Source: Paenibacillus sp. DMB20
GTDB lineage: Bacteria; Bacillota; Bacilli; Paenibacillales; Paenibacillaceae
Assembly (NCBI RefSeq): GCF_000987955.1
Contig: NZ_LAZU01000028.1
Span: forward strand, 62,001-126,000
Length of the DNA stretch: 64,000 nucleotides
Direction of reading: 5' to 3'
Positions 37,666 to 46,100 of the stretch are shown piece by piece; positions within the stretch are counted from its first letter, which is position 1, and every line of letters starts with the position of its first letter. The notes beneath the pieces are model-generated. The model did no database searches. It had not been told where the DNA came from and worked only from the letters and a program-made list of their open reading frames with translations. The position numbers and the translations under genes were made by a program.

Positions 37666-38399
37666 CCGTCATCATGAGCGTGCTAAAGTATCTGCTTGTC
37701 AGTTACACAAGGTCATACCGTTATTTCGGACCGGTTGCCTTTGTGATCATAACCGTGCTGTTTTTGTATTCTTATAAACCGAATCCGGTTATGGACAGTT
37801 ATGCCGTAACCTCATCCATTCTGTTTATAGGATGCGCTTGGTTGGGCTTGAGCTTTTTAAACCATGACCAAGGCCGGCAGACGGGATTGCTTGTCCTGCA
37901 TTCGGGCAGCGCGTTAACGTTTTATATCGCTCAATTTGCCGCAATTGTCCTTCTTGCTGCCTGCTTGAGCGCGGGAGCGGTTCTCTATCCGATGCTGACC
38001 GGCATGTTTAACGAACCGGTAGGCTGGATGAGGTTCCTTACGGCATTGTCGGCCCATGTTTCCCTATCCTTGCTCGGTGCGGCCATTGCGCTGTTTTTTC
38101 AAAACGGTTGGATCGAAAATTACGGGAGGGCTGCCGGCATGATGCTCGTACTGATTGTTTTTTCTTTTGCGGGGTTGTCCTTGGGCAGCCAATTGCCGGA
38201 ATATGCGAAATGGGTCATCTATCTGCTTCCGCCCGTTTCGCCGATGGTTGACATGATGATGCACGACTCTGAGCGGTTGTTATGGGAAAAGGCCGGCATG
38301 ATCGCATATTCGCTGGGATACACGGCTTTTCTGCTTGTCGTTTATCTAAAGGCAGCATGTTCAAAGGATACTGCGGATTTAATTCGAAAAGCAGGTTGA
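37662..38399 (+). CDS. ABC transporter permease
   Basis: 245 aa integral membrane protein with six predicted segments (for example GPVAFVIITVLFLYS and GMMLVLIVFSFAGLSLG). It is coupled to the ATPase by an ATGA overlap. No conserved domain is recognised beyond the general ABC-2 layout. Likely the membrane half of a drug- or lipid-type exporter. Confidence 0.8.
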   Translation: MTVIMSVLKYLLVSYTRSYRYFGPVAFVIITVLFLYSYKPNPVMDSYAVTSSILFIGCAWLGLSFLNHDQGRQTGLLVLHSGSALTFYIAQFAAIVLLAACLSAGAVLYPMLTGMFNEPVGWMRFLTALSAHVSLSLLGAAIALFFQNGWIENYGRAAGMMLVLIVFSFAGLSLGSQLPEYAKWVIYLLPPVSPMVDMMMHDSERLLWEKAGMIAYSLGYTAFLLVVYLKAACSKDTADLIRKAG

Positions 38400-38483
38400 T
38401 GCAGGAGGAATCTTCCTATACCATTAATAGAGAAAGACGGGTTATATCACGAAAAAGGCAACCTATGGATCGGGAGGAGTACG

Positions 38484-38954
38484 ATGAAACAGACACGACT
38501 GCTCGACAGTGACCACTCCAAAGAGCTGTTTGCCTATTTCGGTTTGGCGGTATACTACTCTCAGGCACTGGAGCAGCAGCTCGCGAATTTGCTCATGCTG
38601 ATCAAGCTGTCTAAGGGAAAGGTACCTTCGGAAGAGGACTTTACGCAACTGTATCAACGTAAGCTTAGCAGTTCGCTTGGGCAGCTTATTCAGGAAATAC
38701 AGCATTATTTTCCTTTTTCCGAAGAAGAAACGCTTCAGCTGAAGGAAGTATGGAAACAGCGTAATTATATCGTTCATGATTATTTCAAAGAGCGTATTCA
38801 TGAAACGTTCAGTCCAGCCGGACGTTCCCGAATGATCCGGGAGCTTACCGCGTTTAAGGACCAGGCTCAGGCACTGGAGCAGAAGCTGCAGGGATATTCC
38901 AAGGAGATGTACATCAAACTGGGATTGGAAGGGGACAATAGTCCTGATTTTTAA
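38484..38954 (+). CDS. Hypothetical helical protein with an R-x4-H (HEPN-like) motif
   Basis: 156 aa, strongly helical. It contains WKQRNYIVHDYFKERIHETF, where R-x4-H followed by YF resembles the HEPN nuclease motif or HEPN-like nucleotide-binding proteins. No partner nucleotidyltransferase or toxin-antitoxin mate is adjacent. GGGAGGAG precedes ATG 38484. The function is unknown and the family assignment is tentative. Confidence 0.6.
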   Translation: MKQTRLLDSDHSKELFAYFGLAVYYSQALEQQLANLLMLIKLSKGKVPSEEDFTQLYQRKLSSSLGQLIQEIQHYFPFSEEETLQLKEVWKQRNYIVHDYFKERIHETFSPAGRSRMIRELTAFKDQAQALEQKLQGYSKEMYIKLGLEGDNSPDF

Positions 38955-39020
38955 TAATCCGAAAATGCCATGAAACATATTTCAGCGGGTCTCCGTCAGA
39001 AATGATAGGAGGTGCAAGCC

Positions 39021-39929
39021 ATGAAAAAAACGATGAAAATAGTAACAACCCTTCTTATCTCATCATCCCTTCTCGGCGCAGGCGCAGCATCCGCATTTGC
39101 CTTTACCGATATAGAGGACAGCGGCCAGCTGGCCATCGTAAAAGCGCTGCAGTCCAAAGGGATCATCCAAGGAATCACCGCCGACAAGTTTGCTCCGAAG
39201 AAGACGATTACGGCGGCGCAAGCGATTCAAATGGTTATAAAAGCGACGGGGCTGGAAGCTTATCCGAACTATTCGGGGAAATCGTTCAGCAGCGTACCGG
39301 ATAGGGCCTGGTATGCGGATGCCGTGAAAATCGCGGCCATGCACGGACTTCCGGTTTCGAACGAGACGAAGTGGAATGAACCGGTCACCCGAGAGGATTT
39401 TGCCAATCTGCTGTATTCGGCCATCTCGGAGACGGGGAATTATCCCGTAGTCTTGATGCACATCAATGTGGCTGATGAGGATCAGATGAAGAAGGAGAGC
39501 ATAGGAGCCGTTCAATTCCTGTTGTTAACCGACATAACCGACCTTGATAAGGACGGCAAGTTTCATCCCAAAGAAAACCTGACCCGGATCGAAGCCGCAA
39601 AAATGACGCATGCCGCGATGAAGTTTATAGCAGAGCATAAGCATAATACTCCGGGCCAGGATGATACGGCCGAGGAAGGCATTTCAACGAAAGTCGTAAA
39701 AGTAACCGATGAGGTAAACAAGGTTGTCATCACGAAGGACGGTCTGCCAAACCCCGGCTACAGTATCGCCGTTGATTCCATTGATTTCGTTACCGATTCG
39801 GAAGCCGTGGTTTACTACAAAGTGATTGGTCCGGATCCGGGAAAAATGTATCCGCAGGTCATTTCCAAGTCATCCGTGGATGTGTTTGTACCATCAAAGT
39901 TCACCGTAAAGGTAAGAGCGGCCAAGTAA
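39021..39929 (+). CDS. S-layer homology (SLH) domain surface protein
   Basis: 302 aa. Signal peptide (MKKTMKIVTTLLISSSLLGA, cleavage near ASA-FA), then three SLH repeats (FTDIEDSGQLAIVKAL, FSSVPDRAWYADAVKIA, INVADEDQMKKESIGAV). SLH domains bind pyruvylated secondary wall polymer. A short C-terminal region of ~90 residues has no known domain. GGAGG is upstream of ATG 39021. Confidence 0.88.
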   Translation: MKKTMKIVTTLLISSSLLGAGAASAFAFTDIEDSGQLAIVKALQSKGIIQGITADKFAPKKTITAAQAIQMVIKATGLEAYPNYSGKSFSSVPDRAWYADAVKIAAMHGLPVSNETKWNEPVTREDFANLLYSAISETGNYPVVLMHINVADEDQMKKESIGAVQFLLLTDITDLDKDGKFHPKENLTRIEAAKMTHAAMKFIAEHKHNTPGQDDTAEEGISTKVVKVTDEVNKVVITKDGLPNPGYSIAVDSIDFVTDSEAVVYYKVIGPDPGKMYPQVISKSSVDVFVPSKFTVKVRAAK

Positions 39930-39981
39930 CCGAACCGCGAGATCTACCACGATATTTTGGGAAACGAATCGGCAATAAACT

Positions 39982-40021
39982 AGAGAAGCCCCGCCAGGCG
40001 CATGCTTGGCGGGGCTTCTCT
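39982..40021 (+). terminator. Terminator after SLH gene
   Basis: AGAGAAGCCCCGCCA (39982-39996) pairs with TGGCGGGGCTTCTCT (40007-40021). Confidence 0.9.
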
Positions 40022-40055
40022 TCAGTTAATACGCCGACAGAGACGTTTTTCTTTT

Positions 40056-40098
40056 GCTAAAAACAGTCTCCTCGCACGAGAGGGACGACGAGACTGTT
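40056..40098 (-). terminator. Terminator after bmrD-like gene
   Basis: On the minus strand AACAGTCTCGTCG pairs with CGAGGAGACTGTT, followed by TTTTAGC. Confidence 0.8.
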
Positions 40099-40107
40099 CG
40101 GTTGGCG

Positions 40108-42213
40108 TTATGCAAGGCCGCCGGCCGCTTCTGCTGCAGCTGCCGCAAAAGCGGCTTCTTTCTGTTCCGGCGGCGGCTGCATCGAGCCCTGCTGCAGCTG
40201 ATACATTTTGTAATACCGTCCCTGAAGCTCCATCAGCTCATCGTGGGATCCCTTTTCCACAATTTCGCCGCGGTGCAGAACCAGAATCTGATCGGCGCTG
40301 CGGATCGTGGAGAGGCGGTGGGCGATGATAAACGTGGTGCGTCCCTTTTTCAGTACCTCGAGCGCATCCTGTATCAGCGCTTCGGTTTCCGTATCGATGT
40401 TGGCGGTTGCCTCATCCAGAATTAGGATGGCGGGATTAAACGCCAATGCCCGGGCGAAGGAAATCAGCTGCCGCTGGCCGGCGGACAAGGTGCTTCCTTT
40501 TTCGATCACCGGTTCGTCAAAGCCCTGCGGCAGATGACCGAGCAGTTTATCGGCGCCGACATCGCAAAGGGCTTTGTCGACCTGTTCCCGCGTTATGCGC
40601 GGGTCTCCGAGACTGACGTTGGAGGCTATCGTACCGGTAAAGAGGTACGGATCCTGCAGCACGATTCCCATATGCTGACGCAGCCACTGTTTCGGAATGT
40701 CGGTGACGGGCTGGCCGTCAATGGTAATGGTTCCTTCTTGCGGATCATAAAAGCGGAACAGCAGGTTGATGATCGAGCTCTTGCCGGATCCCGTATGGCC
40801 GACCAGCGCAACGGTTTGACCCTGCTTAGCCTCAAAGGATATGTTCTTGAGCACGTAATCTTTCTTGTAAGCAAAAGAAACATCCTTGAATTCCACATTG
40901 CCTTTATAGCGGGGCATCGAGCCGTCGGTGACCGCTTCGCCCTTCTCGTCCATCAATTCGAAGACCCGCTTGGCGGAAACGATGGATGAGTCCAGCGCGG
41001 CAAGCTGGTTGACCATGCCGGTGATCGGCTGGAACATGCGTCCCATCAGATCGACATAGGCATATAGCACCCCGATGGATACAATGCCTGTTCCGTTCAA
41101 CGAGGCGGACCCAAAGTACCATAAAATGACGACAAATGAAAGGTTGCGGAGCACATTGACCAGGTTGTGGGTTGTCAGGGAGTTCAAATTGAGCATTTTG
41201 TTCTGATGAGCCATGTAATCCTCGTTCAATGCTTCAAACTCTTCCTGGGTCGCCTTCTGGCGGCGGAATACGCGAATGATCGGCATCCCCTGGATCGATT
41301 CGTTGATAATGGCGTTTATTTCACTAAGACGGGAACGGATCACCACGTTGTATTTGGTGGCGAATTTCCGGTAAAGCACGGTCCAGATGACCAGCATCGG
41401 AATCACGAACAGGCTGATCAGGCCCAGCCGCACATCAAGCAGGAACAGTGCAACGTACACCCCGGTTACATAAATGGCACCTGAAGCGAAATTGGACAAA
41501 ACGGCCACAAACAGATCCTTTACGCCTTCGGTATCGTTCGTTACCCGGGATACGACCTTGCCCGCGGGCAGGTTGTCAAAGAAATGCACGGGCAGGCGCT
41601 GGATATGCGCGTACACGTCCGTGCGCAGCTTTTGAATGACGCGGTTGGCGGATGATTGCAGCCAGTAGGTTCGTGCAAATACCGCAATCATGGAGACCAC
41701 CATGGCGATCAGAAACAGACCGACCAATCTATAGATTCCTGGAAGCTCCGGCTCAAAAAAGGCGAAGAGCTCGGAAGTAGACAGCTTGGCGGCGGGATAC
41801 TGCGAGCTCTCATTCCCGTAAGAAATGGTCAGGACCCCGTCTTGGAAGGAGCGATCGCCTTCCGTGCGTTCAACCCGCTCCGGAACGAAATAAAAGCTGC
41901 TCCCGATTTGCAGGATGCGAACTTCCTTGCCGCGGGTTTCTTCATCCCGGAAATGGTCTTCCCGTTTATAATGGCTGCCTTGATAGGAGGCTGACTTTTC
42001 CGGCGACGAGGACTCATAATAAGGCTTCTCGATCCCCAGAATGTGGTCATCAATCATCGTTTTCGCGATAAACGGACCGGCCAGCTCGGCGGCAACGCCG
42101 ATGGCAAGCATGATGAGGGCTGCGATGAACGTGCCCTTTGCGGTTAAAGCGTATCGGAAAAGCCGTTTGGCAATTCCGGATTGATTGGATATCGTTTGAT
42201 CGGGATGGGTCAA
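40108..42213 (-). CDS. bmrD: Multidrug ABC exporter half, BmrD/YheH-like
   Basis: 701 aa, membrane domain plus ATPase. The extended loop between TM1 and TM2 (KPYYESSSPEKSASYQ and beyond, ~100 residues) is typical of YheH. Walker A GHTGSGKSS, signature LSAGQRQ, Walker B ILILDEATANID with the catalytic glutamate. TTG start right after the bmrC stop behind GAGGAGGTG. It pairs with the upstream half, which has a degenerate site. Confidence 0.88.
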   Translation of the reverse strand: MTHPDQTISNQSGIAKRLFRYALTAKGTFIAALIMLAIGVAAELAGPFIAKTMIDDHILGIEKPYYESSSPEKSASYQGSHYKREDHFRDEETRGKEVRILQIGSSFYFVPERVERTEGDRSFQDGVLTISYGNESSQYPAAKLSTSELFAFFEPELPGIYRLVGLFLIAMVVSMIAVFARTYWLQSSANRVIQKLRTDVYAHIQRLPVHFFDNLPAGKVVSRVTNDTEGVKDLFVAVLSNFASGAIYVTGVYVALFLLDVRLGLISLFVIPMLVIWTVLYRKFATKYNVVIRSRLSEINAIINESIQGMPIIRVFRRQKATQEEFEALNEDYMAHQNKMLNLNSLTTHNLVNVLRNLSFVVILWYFGSASLNGTGIVSIGVLYAYVDLMGRMFQPITGMVNQLAALDSSIVSAKRVFELMDEKGEAVTDGSMPRYKGNVEFKDVSFAYKKDYVLKNISFEAKQGQTVALVGHTGSGKSSIINLLFRFYDPQEGTITIDGQPVTDIPKQWLRQHMGIVLQDPYLFTGTIASNVSLGDPRITREQVDKALCDVGADKLLGHLPQGFDEPVIEKGSTLSAGQRQLISFARALAFNPAILILDEATANIDTETEALIQDALEVLKKGRTTFIIAHRLSTIRSADQILVLHRGEIVEKGSHDELMELQGRYYKMYQLQQGSMQPPPEQKEAAFAAAAAEAAGGLA

Positions 42214-43971
42214 TTAAGACACCTCCTCGGAGTTCAGATTATTTTCAACCTGCTGGCGTTCAAATTGCTCGCGGTACCATCCGTTCAATGCCAGCAGATC
42301 GTTATGGGTTCCCTGTTCAACAACGGCACCCTCGTCGAGCACGACGATCCAGTCGGCATGCTGTACGGCGGACAGGCGGTGGGTGGATATGAGTGTCGTT
42401 TTGCCTGCGCGTTTCGTTCGGATATTCTCGATGATCCGGGCTTCCGTCCGGGCGTCGACGGCGGAAAGCGCGTCATCCAGAATCAAGATTTCCGGATCGG
42501 AAATAAAGGCGCGGGCGAGAGAGACCCGCTGCTTCTGCCCTCCCGAAAGGGCCACGCCTTTCTCGCCAACGAGCGTGTCCAGGCCGTCGGACAACGTATT
42601 CAGATCCCTGTCAAACGCCGCGGTTGCGATGGCATCCATAATGACCTCGTCGGAGGCGTTCTTTTTGCCGAACTGAATATTTTGTCTTACGGTTTTGGAG
42701 AACAGGATCTGTTCCTGCGGTACATACCCGATCCAGCTATGCAGCCGGTCCTTGGACAAATGATCGACGGGAACGCCCGAGATCAGCAGCTCGCCCGTTC
42801 CTGCAGGATACTCATGCAAAAGCTGCTTCAGCAGCGTGGATTTGCCGCTGCCGGTTCTGCCGACGACGCCCAGCGTTTGGCCGCTGCGCAGAGTCAAAGA
42901 AACATCTTTCAGGTTATCGACGCTTGAGGTCGGGTAACGGAAGGTTACGTGATGAAATTCGATGGAATCCGGTGTTTTCACGTCGACAGGCTCTACGGGA
43001 TCCACGACATCCGGCATGACGGCTAGCGTATCGTTTACGCGGTCAAGGGAGGCATTGCCCCGCTGCATAATATTGATGAGCTCGCCGATGGCGAACATGG
43101 GCCAAATCATCATCCCGAGGTACATGTTGAACGATACGAGATCTCCGAGCGTGATTTGATTTTGAAACACCATGTAAACGCCGTAAGCGAGTCCGATGAC
43201 ATAACTGAGTCCGATGGAAAAGTTGATCGTCGGTTCAAACAGGGCATCCACTTTGGCCACAGCCAGGTTTTTGCGGTAAACATCGTCCGTAATCTCCTGA
43301 AAGCGGCGCTGATCTTCGCGTTCTTGGACGTAAGCCCGAACGACGCGGATACCGGCTATCGATTCAAGCACCTGGTCATTCATGACCCCGAAGGCGTCTT
43401 GTGCGGCGGTGTATCTCTTATGGATGGCTTTGCCGTAAATGACCATGCCGATCGCAATGATCGGCAGCGGCAAAATCGCCGCCAGCGTCAGCTTCCAGCT
43501 GACGATAAATCCCATGGCAAACAAAACAACGATGAGAAATACCGTTGAATCGGTCATGACCAGCATGCCGAACCCGGCGGTGGCGGCGACGGAACGAATG
43601 TCGTTTGTGGCTTTGGCCATCAGGTCACCGGTCCGGTTTTTCTCGAAAAAGGGCGGGAGCATGCCAAGCAAATGGTTCATGAAACGTGTACGGAGCAGAC
43701 GCTCAACCAGGTTGGCTCCCCCGAAAATGCGATGCATCCAAACATATGTACCTAAATAGATGACCGCGACCGTTCCGAGAATCAGGAACACGTATTTGGC
43801 AAGGGAAGCCCAGGTAATCGAACTACGGACAATGTCGTCGATGGCGTTTCCCAGCAGAAGCGGGGGAATCAGTTCAATTCCTCCGCACAGGATGAGAAAG
43901 AATAACCCGATCAGGTATCTTTTCTTCTCAAGCTTGAAAAACCATCCTAAATTTTTGAGTACGGCAAACAA
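42214..43971 (-). CDS. bmrC: Multidrug ABC exporter half, BmrC/YheI-like (degenerate site)
   Basis: About 585 aa. TTG 43971 (MFAVLKNLGWFFKLEKKRY) is 8 bases after AAGGAAGG; an upstream TTG at 44010 is an alternative. Walker A GRTGSGKST and signature LSGGQKQR are present. Walker B reads ILILDDALSAVD, with Asp in place of the catalytic Glu. This one-sided loss is typical of heterodimeric BmrCD. First gene of the operon, with an attenuator-like leader upstream (44024-44302). Confidence 0.88.
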   Translation of the reverse strand: MFAVLKNLGWFFKLEKKRYLIGLFFLILCGGIELIPPLLLGNAIDDIVRSSITWASLAKYVFLILGTVAVIYLGTYVWMHRIFGGANLVERLLRTRFMNHLLGMLPPFFEKNRTGDLMAKATNDIRSVAATAGFGMLVMTDSTVFLIVVLFAMGFIVSWKLTLAAILPLPIIAIGMVIYGKAIHKRYTAAQDAFGVMNDQVLESIAGIRVVRAYVQEREDQRRFQEITDDVYRKNLAVAKVDALFEPTINFSIGLSYVIGLAYGVYMVFQNQITLGDLVSFNMYLGMMIWPMFAIGELINIMQRGNASLDRVNDTLAVMPDVVDPVEPVDVKTPDSIEFHHVTFRYPTSSVDNLKDVSLTLRSGQTLGVVGRTGSGKSTLLKQLLHEYPAGTGELLISGVPVDHLSKDRLHSWIGYVPQEQILFSKTVRQNIQFGKKNASDEVIMDAIATAAFDRDLNTLSDGLDTLVGEKGVALSGGQKQRVSLARAFISDPEILILDDALSAVDARTEARIIENIRTKRAGKTTLISTHRLSAVQHADWIVVLDEGAVVEQGTHNDLLALNGWYREQFERQQVENNLNSEEVS

Positions 43972-44023
43972 AAAAAATCCCTTCCTTTCATGTGCGGGCT
44001 TCAGGCTCAATTCATACGTTAAA

Positions 44024-44064
44024 CCAAAAAAAGCATATCATCTCCTGGAACGGATGATATGCTT
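44024..44064 (-). terminator. Attenuator terminator in the bmrCD leader
   Basis: A perfect 12-base stem AAGCATATCATC (44064-44053) with GATGATATGCTT (44042-44031), then TTTTTTGG. It lies between the leader ORF and bmrC, so read-through must be controlled for bmrCD expression. A GCACGG/CCGTGC hairpin lies upstream (about 44108-44084). Confidence 0.88.
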
Positions 44065-44153
44065 CATTCATTAACTTATCATGCGCACGGAATGGCAACG
44101 ACGACCGTGCGTAAGAGATACTTGCAGTTCAGTAAACCTTTACAGAACCCGTA

Positions 44154-44249
44154 TCAAAATTGAGGGAGTACCGGCAGGGCGTCGTCAGTATTCAATTGTA
44201 TAAGGTTATGCATATGACGATCAGCATAGACAATGAATGTATTGAACAC
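44154..44249 (-). CDS. Leader peptide of the bmrCD operon (BmrB-like role), 31 aa
   Basis: GTG 44249 lies 6 bases after AAAGGGTGG; the peptide starts MFNTFIVYADRHMHN and stops at 44154. It lies between the promoter and the attenuator hairpin. In Bacillus subtilis, the leader peptide BmrB couples ribosome stalling by antibiotics to read-through into bmrCD. The placement is the same here although sequence similarity to BmrB cannot be claimed. Confidence 0.65.
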   Translation of the reverse strand: MFNTFIVYADRHMHNLIQLNTDDALPVLPQF

Positions 44250-44308
44250 TTTAACCACCCTTTCGTTTTAAATTTACAATAAATTGAAGAAGATCTCGTA
44301 TGGACTGA

Positions 44309-44338
44309 ATTTTATCACCGGGGAACGGGAATTGTCAA
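44309..44338 (-). promoter_or_regulatory. Promoter of the bmrCD operon
   Basis: Minus-strand TTGACA (44338-44333), 18-base spacer, TAAAAT (44314-44309). The start would be near 44302, giving a leader of roughly 330 bases before bmrC. Confidence 0.75.
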
Positions 44339-44487
44339 ACCAATTTTATGAAATACGGCTCATGCCCTGTGGCCGCTTTTTTAACATAAAAGGTTTGTAA
44401 CCCTGTACGCATATGCGTTATGATACATATACACCATTGAAAGATGAGGTTTGAGATAGATACTGCCCTCGAAGGAGAGTGTTAGGC

Positions 44488-44805
44488 TTGAACATTGAAG
44501 TCAGTCATGAGGCAGCGCGCTGGTACGTGAAAGAGCTTGAACTGAATGCCTGCATGTTTGTCCGATTTTTTCCTCGTTACAGCTCCGGCGGCGGTCTGCA
44601 CCCCGGCTTTTCTCTCGGCATTTCCGTGGAAGAACCCACTGATCCCGGGATAACGCAGCAGGCAGGGGATGTCACGTTTTACATGGAGGAAAGTGATCTT
44701 TGGTACCTGAAGGGATATGATCTTCATGTGGAGTATGAGGAATCCCTTGACGATATTTCGTATATTTATAAAGAAGAAGGCGCTGACCGTCAAGACCAGG
44801 CGTAG
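44488..44805 (+). CDS. HesB/IscA-like protein (YneR type)
   Basis: About 105 aa. It has the HesB-like fold pattern (VSHEAARWYVKELEL, FVRFFPRYSSGGGLHPGFSLGI). Only one Cys (NACMF) is present, so it lacks the three-Cys Fe-S site of true A-type carriers. TTG 44488 is 10 bases after AGGAG. The role is unknown; it may bind iron or be purely structural. Confidence 0.8.
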   Translation: MNIEVSHEAARWYVKELELNACMFVRFFPRYSSGGGLHPGFSLGISVEEPTDPGITQQAGDVTFYMEESDLWYLKGYDLHVEYEESLDDISYIYKEEGADRQDQA

Positions 44806-44853
44806 TAACTTGCCTGAAGCGCTTTATCCTGTCCGGAAAGGAGGTTCCCGAGG

Positions 44854-45306
44854 ATGAACCTATATCACCGCGATATCCGTCAGTACATAGGCAAGCGGTC
44901 GATGATCCGGGTCAAAGCAGCGGTTATCGCGCTGAACGAATCCGGTGAAATCCTGCTTTTGAAACGGCAGGCGAAGGACGTATGGGGACTTCCGATCGGT
45001 AAATTAAAGCCGGGAGAATCGATGGAAGATGCGGCTGCCAGAGAACTTTGGGAAGAGAGCGGCCTGACTGCGGATGCCATGCGGCTGATCAACCTGATAT
45101 CGGGTCCGCAGTACATGAAAAAGTACAGAAACGGCGACGAGGAGTATTATGTTATCGGCGTATATTCCGCGTCGGGGCTTCGAAGCGCGATAGACCTGCC
45201 CCCGGAAAGCGATGTCTCCTTAAAGTATTTTGACCTCGATCTGCTGCCGCCCATGGACTCGGTAACCGGTCCGCTGATAGACATGATCCGCTGCCAAATA
45301 CGCTGA
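44854..45306 (+). CDS. Nudix hydrolase
   Basis: 150 aa. A complete Nudix box GKLKPGESMEDAAARELWEE-SGL (G-x5-E-x7-REL-xEE-xGL) at residues ~49-71. N-terminal RVKAAVIALNESGEILLLKR. GGAAAGGAGG precedes the ATG. Nucleoside-diphosphate-linked substrate unknown. Confidence 0.9.
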   Translation: MNLYHRDIRQYIGKRSMIRVKAAVIALNESGEILLLKRQAKDVWGLPIGKLKPGESMEDAAARELWEESGLTADAMRLINLISGPQYMKKYRNGDEEYYVIGVYSASGLRSAIDLPPESDVSLKYFDLDLLPPMDSVTGPLIDMIRCQIR

Positions 45307-45344
45307 GTTTTTTGTTTTAGAAAAATCATGTTTATGGTGACGGG

Positions 45345-45369
45345 ATTCCCCGAAAGGGGAATTTTTTTT
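45345..45369 (+). terminator. Terminator after Nudix gene
   Basis: ATTCCCC-GAAA-GGGGAAT followed by eight T. Confidence 0.9.
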
Positions 45370-45427
45370 CGCGCCGAAAGACCCCTGACCAGGCATGGCA
45401 GGGGTTTGCTGTAAACGGCGGCTTGCA

Positions 45428-45929
45428 CTATGTCGTTTCTTCGAGCGCAAAATCGAAATCATCGATATCGTATACCTGAACCGGGATGGACGCATCGATA
45501 ATTCGCTGGATCAATTCATATTGGTCTGTCAGAACAGGCGCTTCGATTCGCTGGGCCGTGGCCAGCATTTCGGTTTCGACAGGGTCGAACAATTCGCCGT
45601 AAGGTGCCGTGTCCATGGCGTTCATGATGGTGACCAGGGTCATTTCACCGACGGGAATGGACGGGCTTTTGGCCCAGGGAACCTGAAGGGCGCGGTCGAT
45701 TTTTTTTCTTGTTGAGCGGCTCCTCAAAATAATCGATAAGCTCGCTGATCTTGGTGCGGACATGCTGTTCATCCGGAGCGTTGTGCATCAGCGGCTCGTC
45801 GGAGCTTAATAACTCGTATAATTCCAGGACGGTTGTGTAGGGTATGATGTATTCCACAGGTCTTGGCGGCACAAGAAGCTGTCCGTAAATCGCGAGCATG
45901 ACGGCTTCCGTCACAAATACTGTACTCAT
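45428..45929 (-). pseudogene. Conserved hypothetical protein, frameshifted in this sequence
   Basis: The start is ATG 45929 behind AGGAGGATTAAC (minus strand). The frame breaks at a T8 run (45700-45707); with seven it reads NKKKIDRALQVPWAKS and gives 166 aa. It begins MSTVFVTEAVMLAIYGQLLV, is mostly helical and ends in an acidic tail. I do not recognise a function. No operon partner. Confidence 0.72.
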
Positions 45930-46100
45930 GTTAATCCTCCTGCTGGCAAAACCGTAATAAATGAGTTTAGCATTATCAAAGCATTGCGGCGGACAAAAGT
46001 CAACAGCTGGGCTTTATTGAAGAACCGTAAACTTGTCCGGGCAATTGTTGATTTCGTCCCGCACCATGAATGATGTACAGGAAAGGGGCTGTTTTTACTA

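Noticed and set aside
38282..38512. 76-codon frame overlapping the permease end and the HEPN-like start
   Set aside because: Overlaps two better-supported genes and has no good ribosome site.
40027..40056. Sequence ACGCCGACAGAGACG plus T-rich tail, similar to the end of the structured repeats
   Set aside because: The hairpin pairing is lost and the match is only about 25 bases; may be a decayed third copy but not supported.
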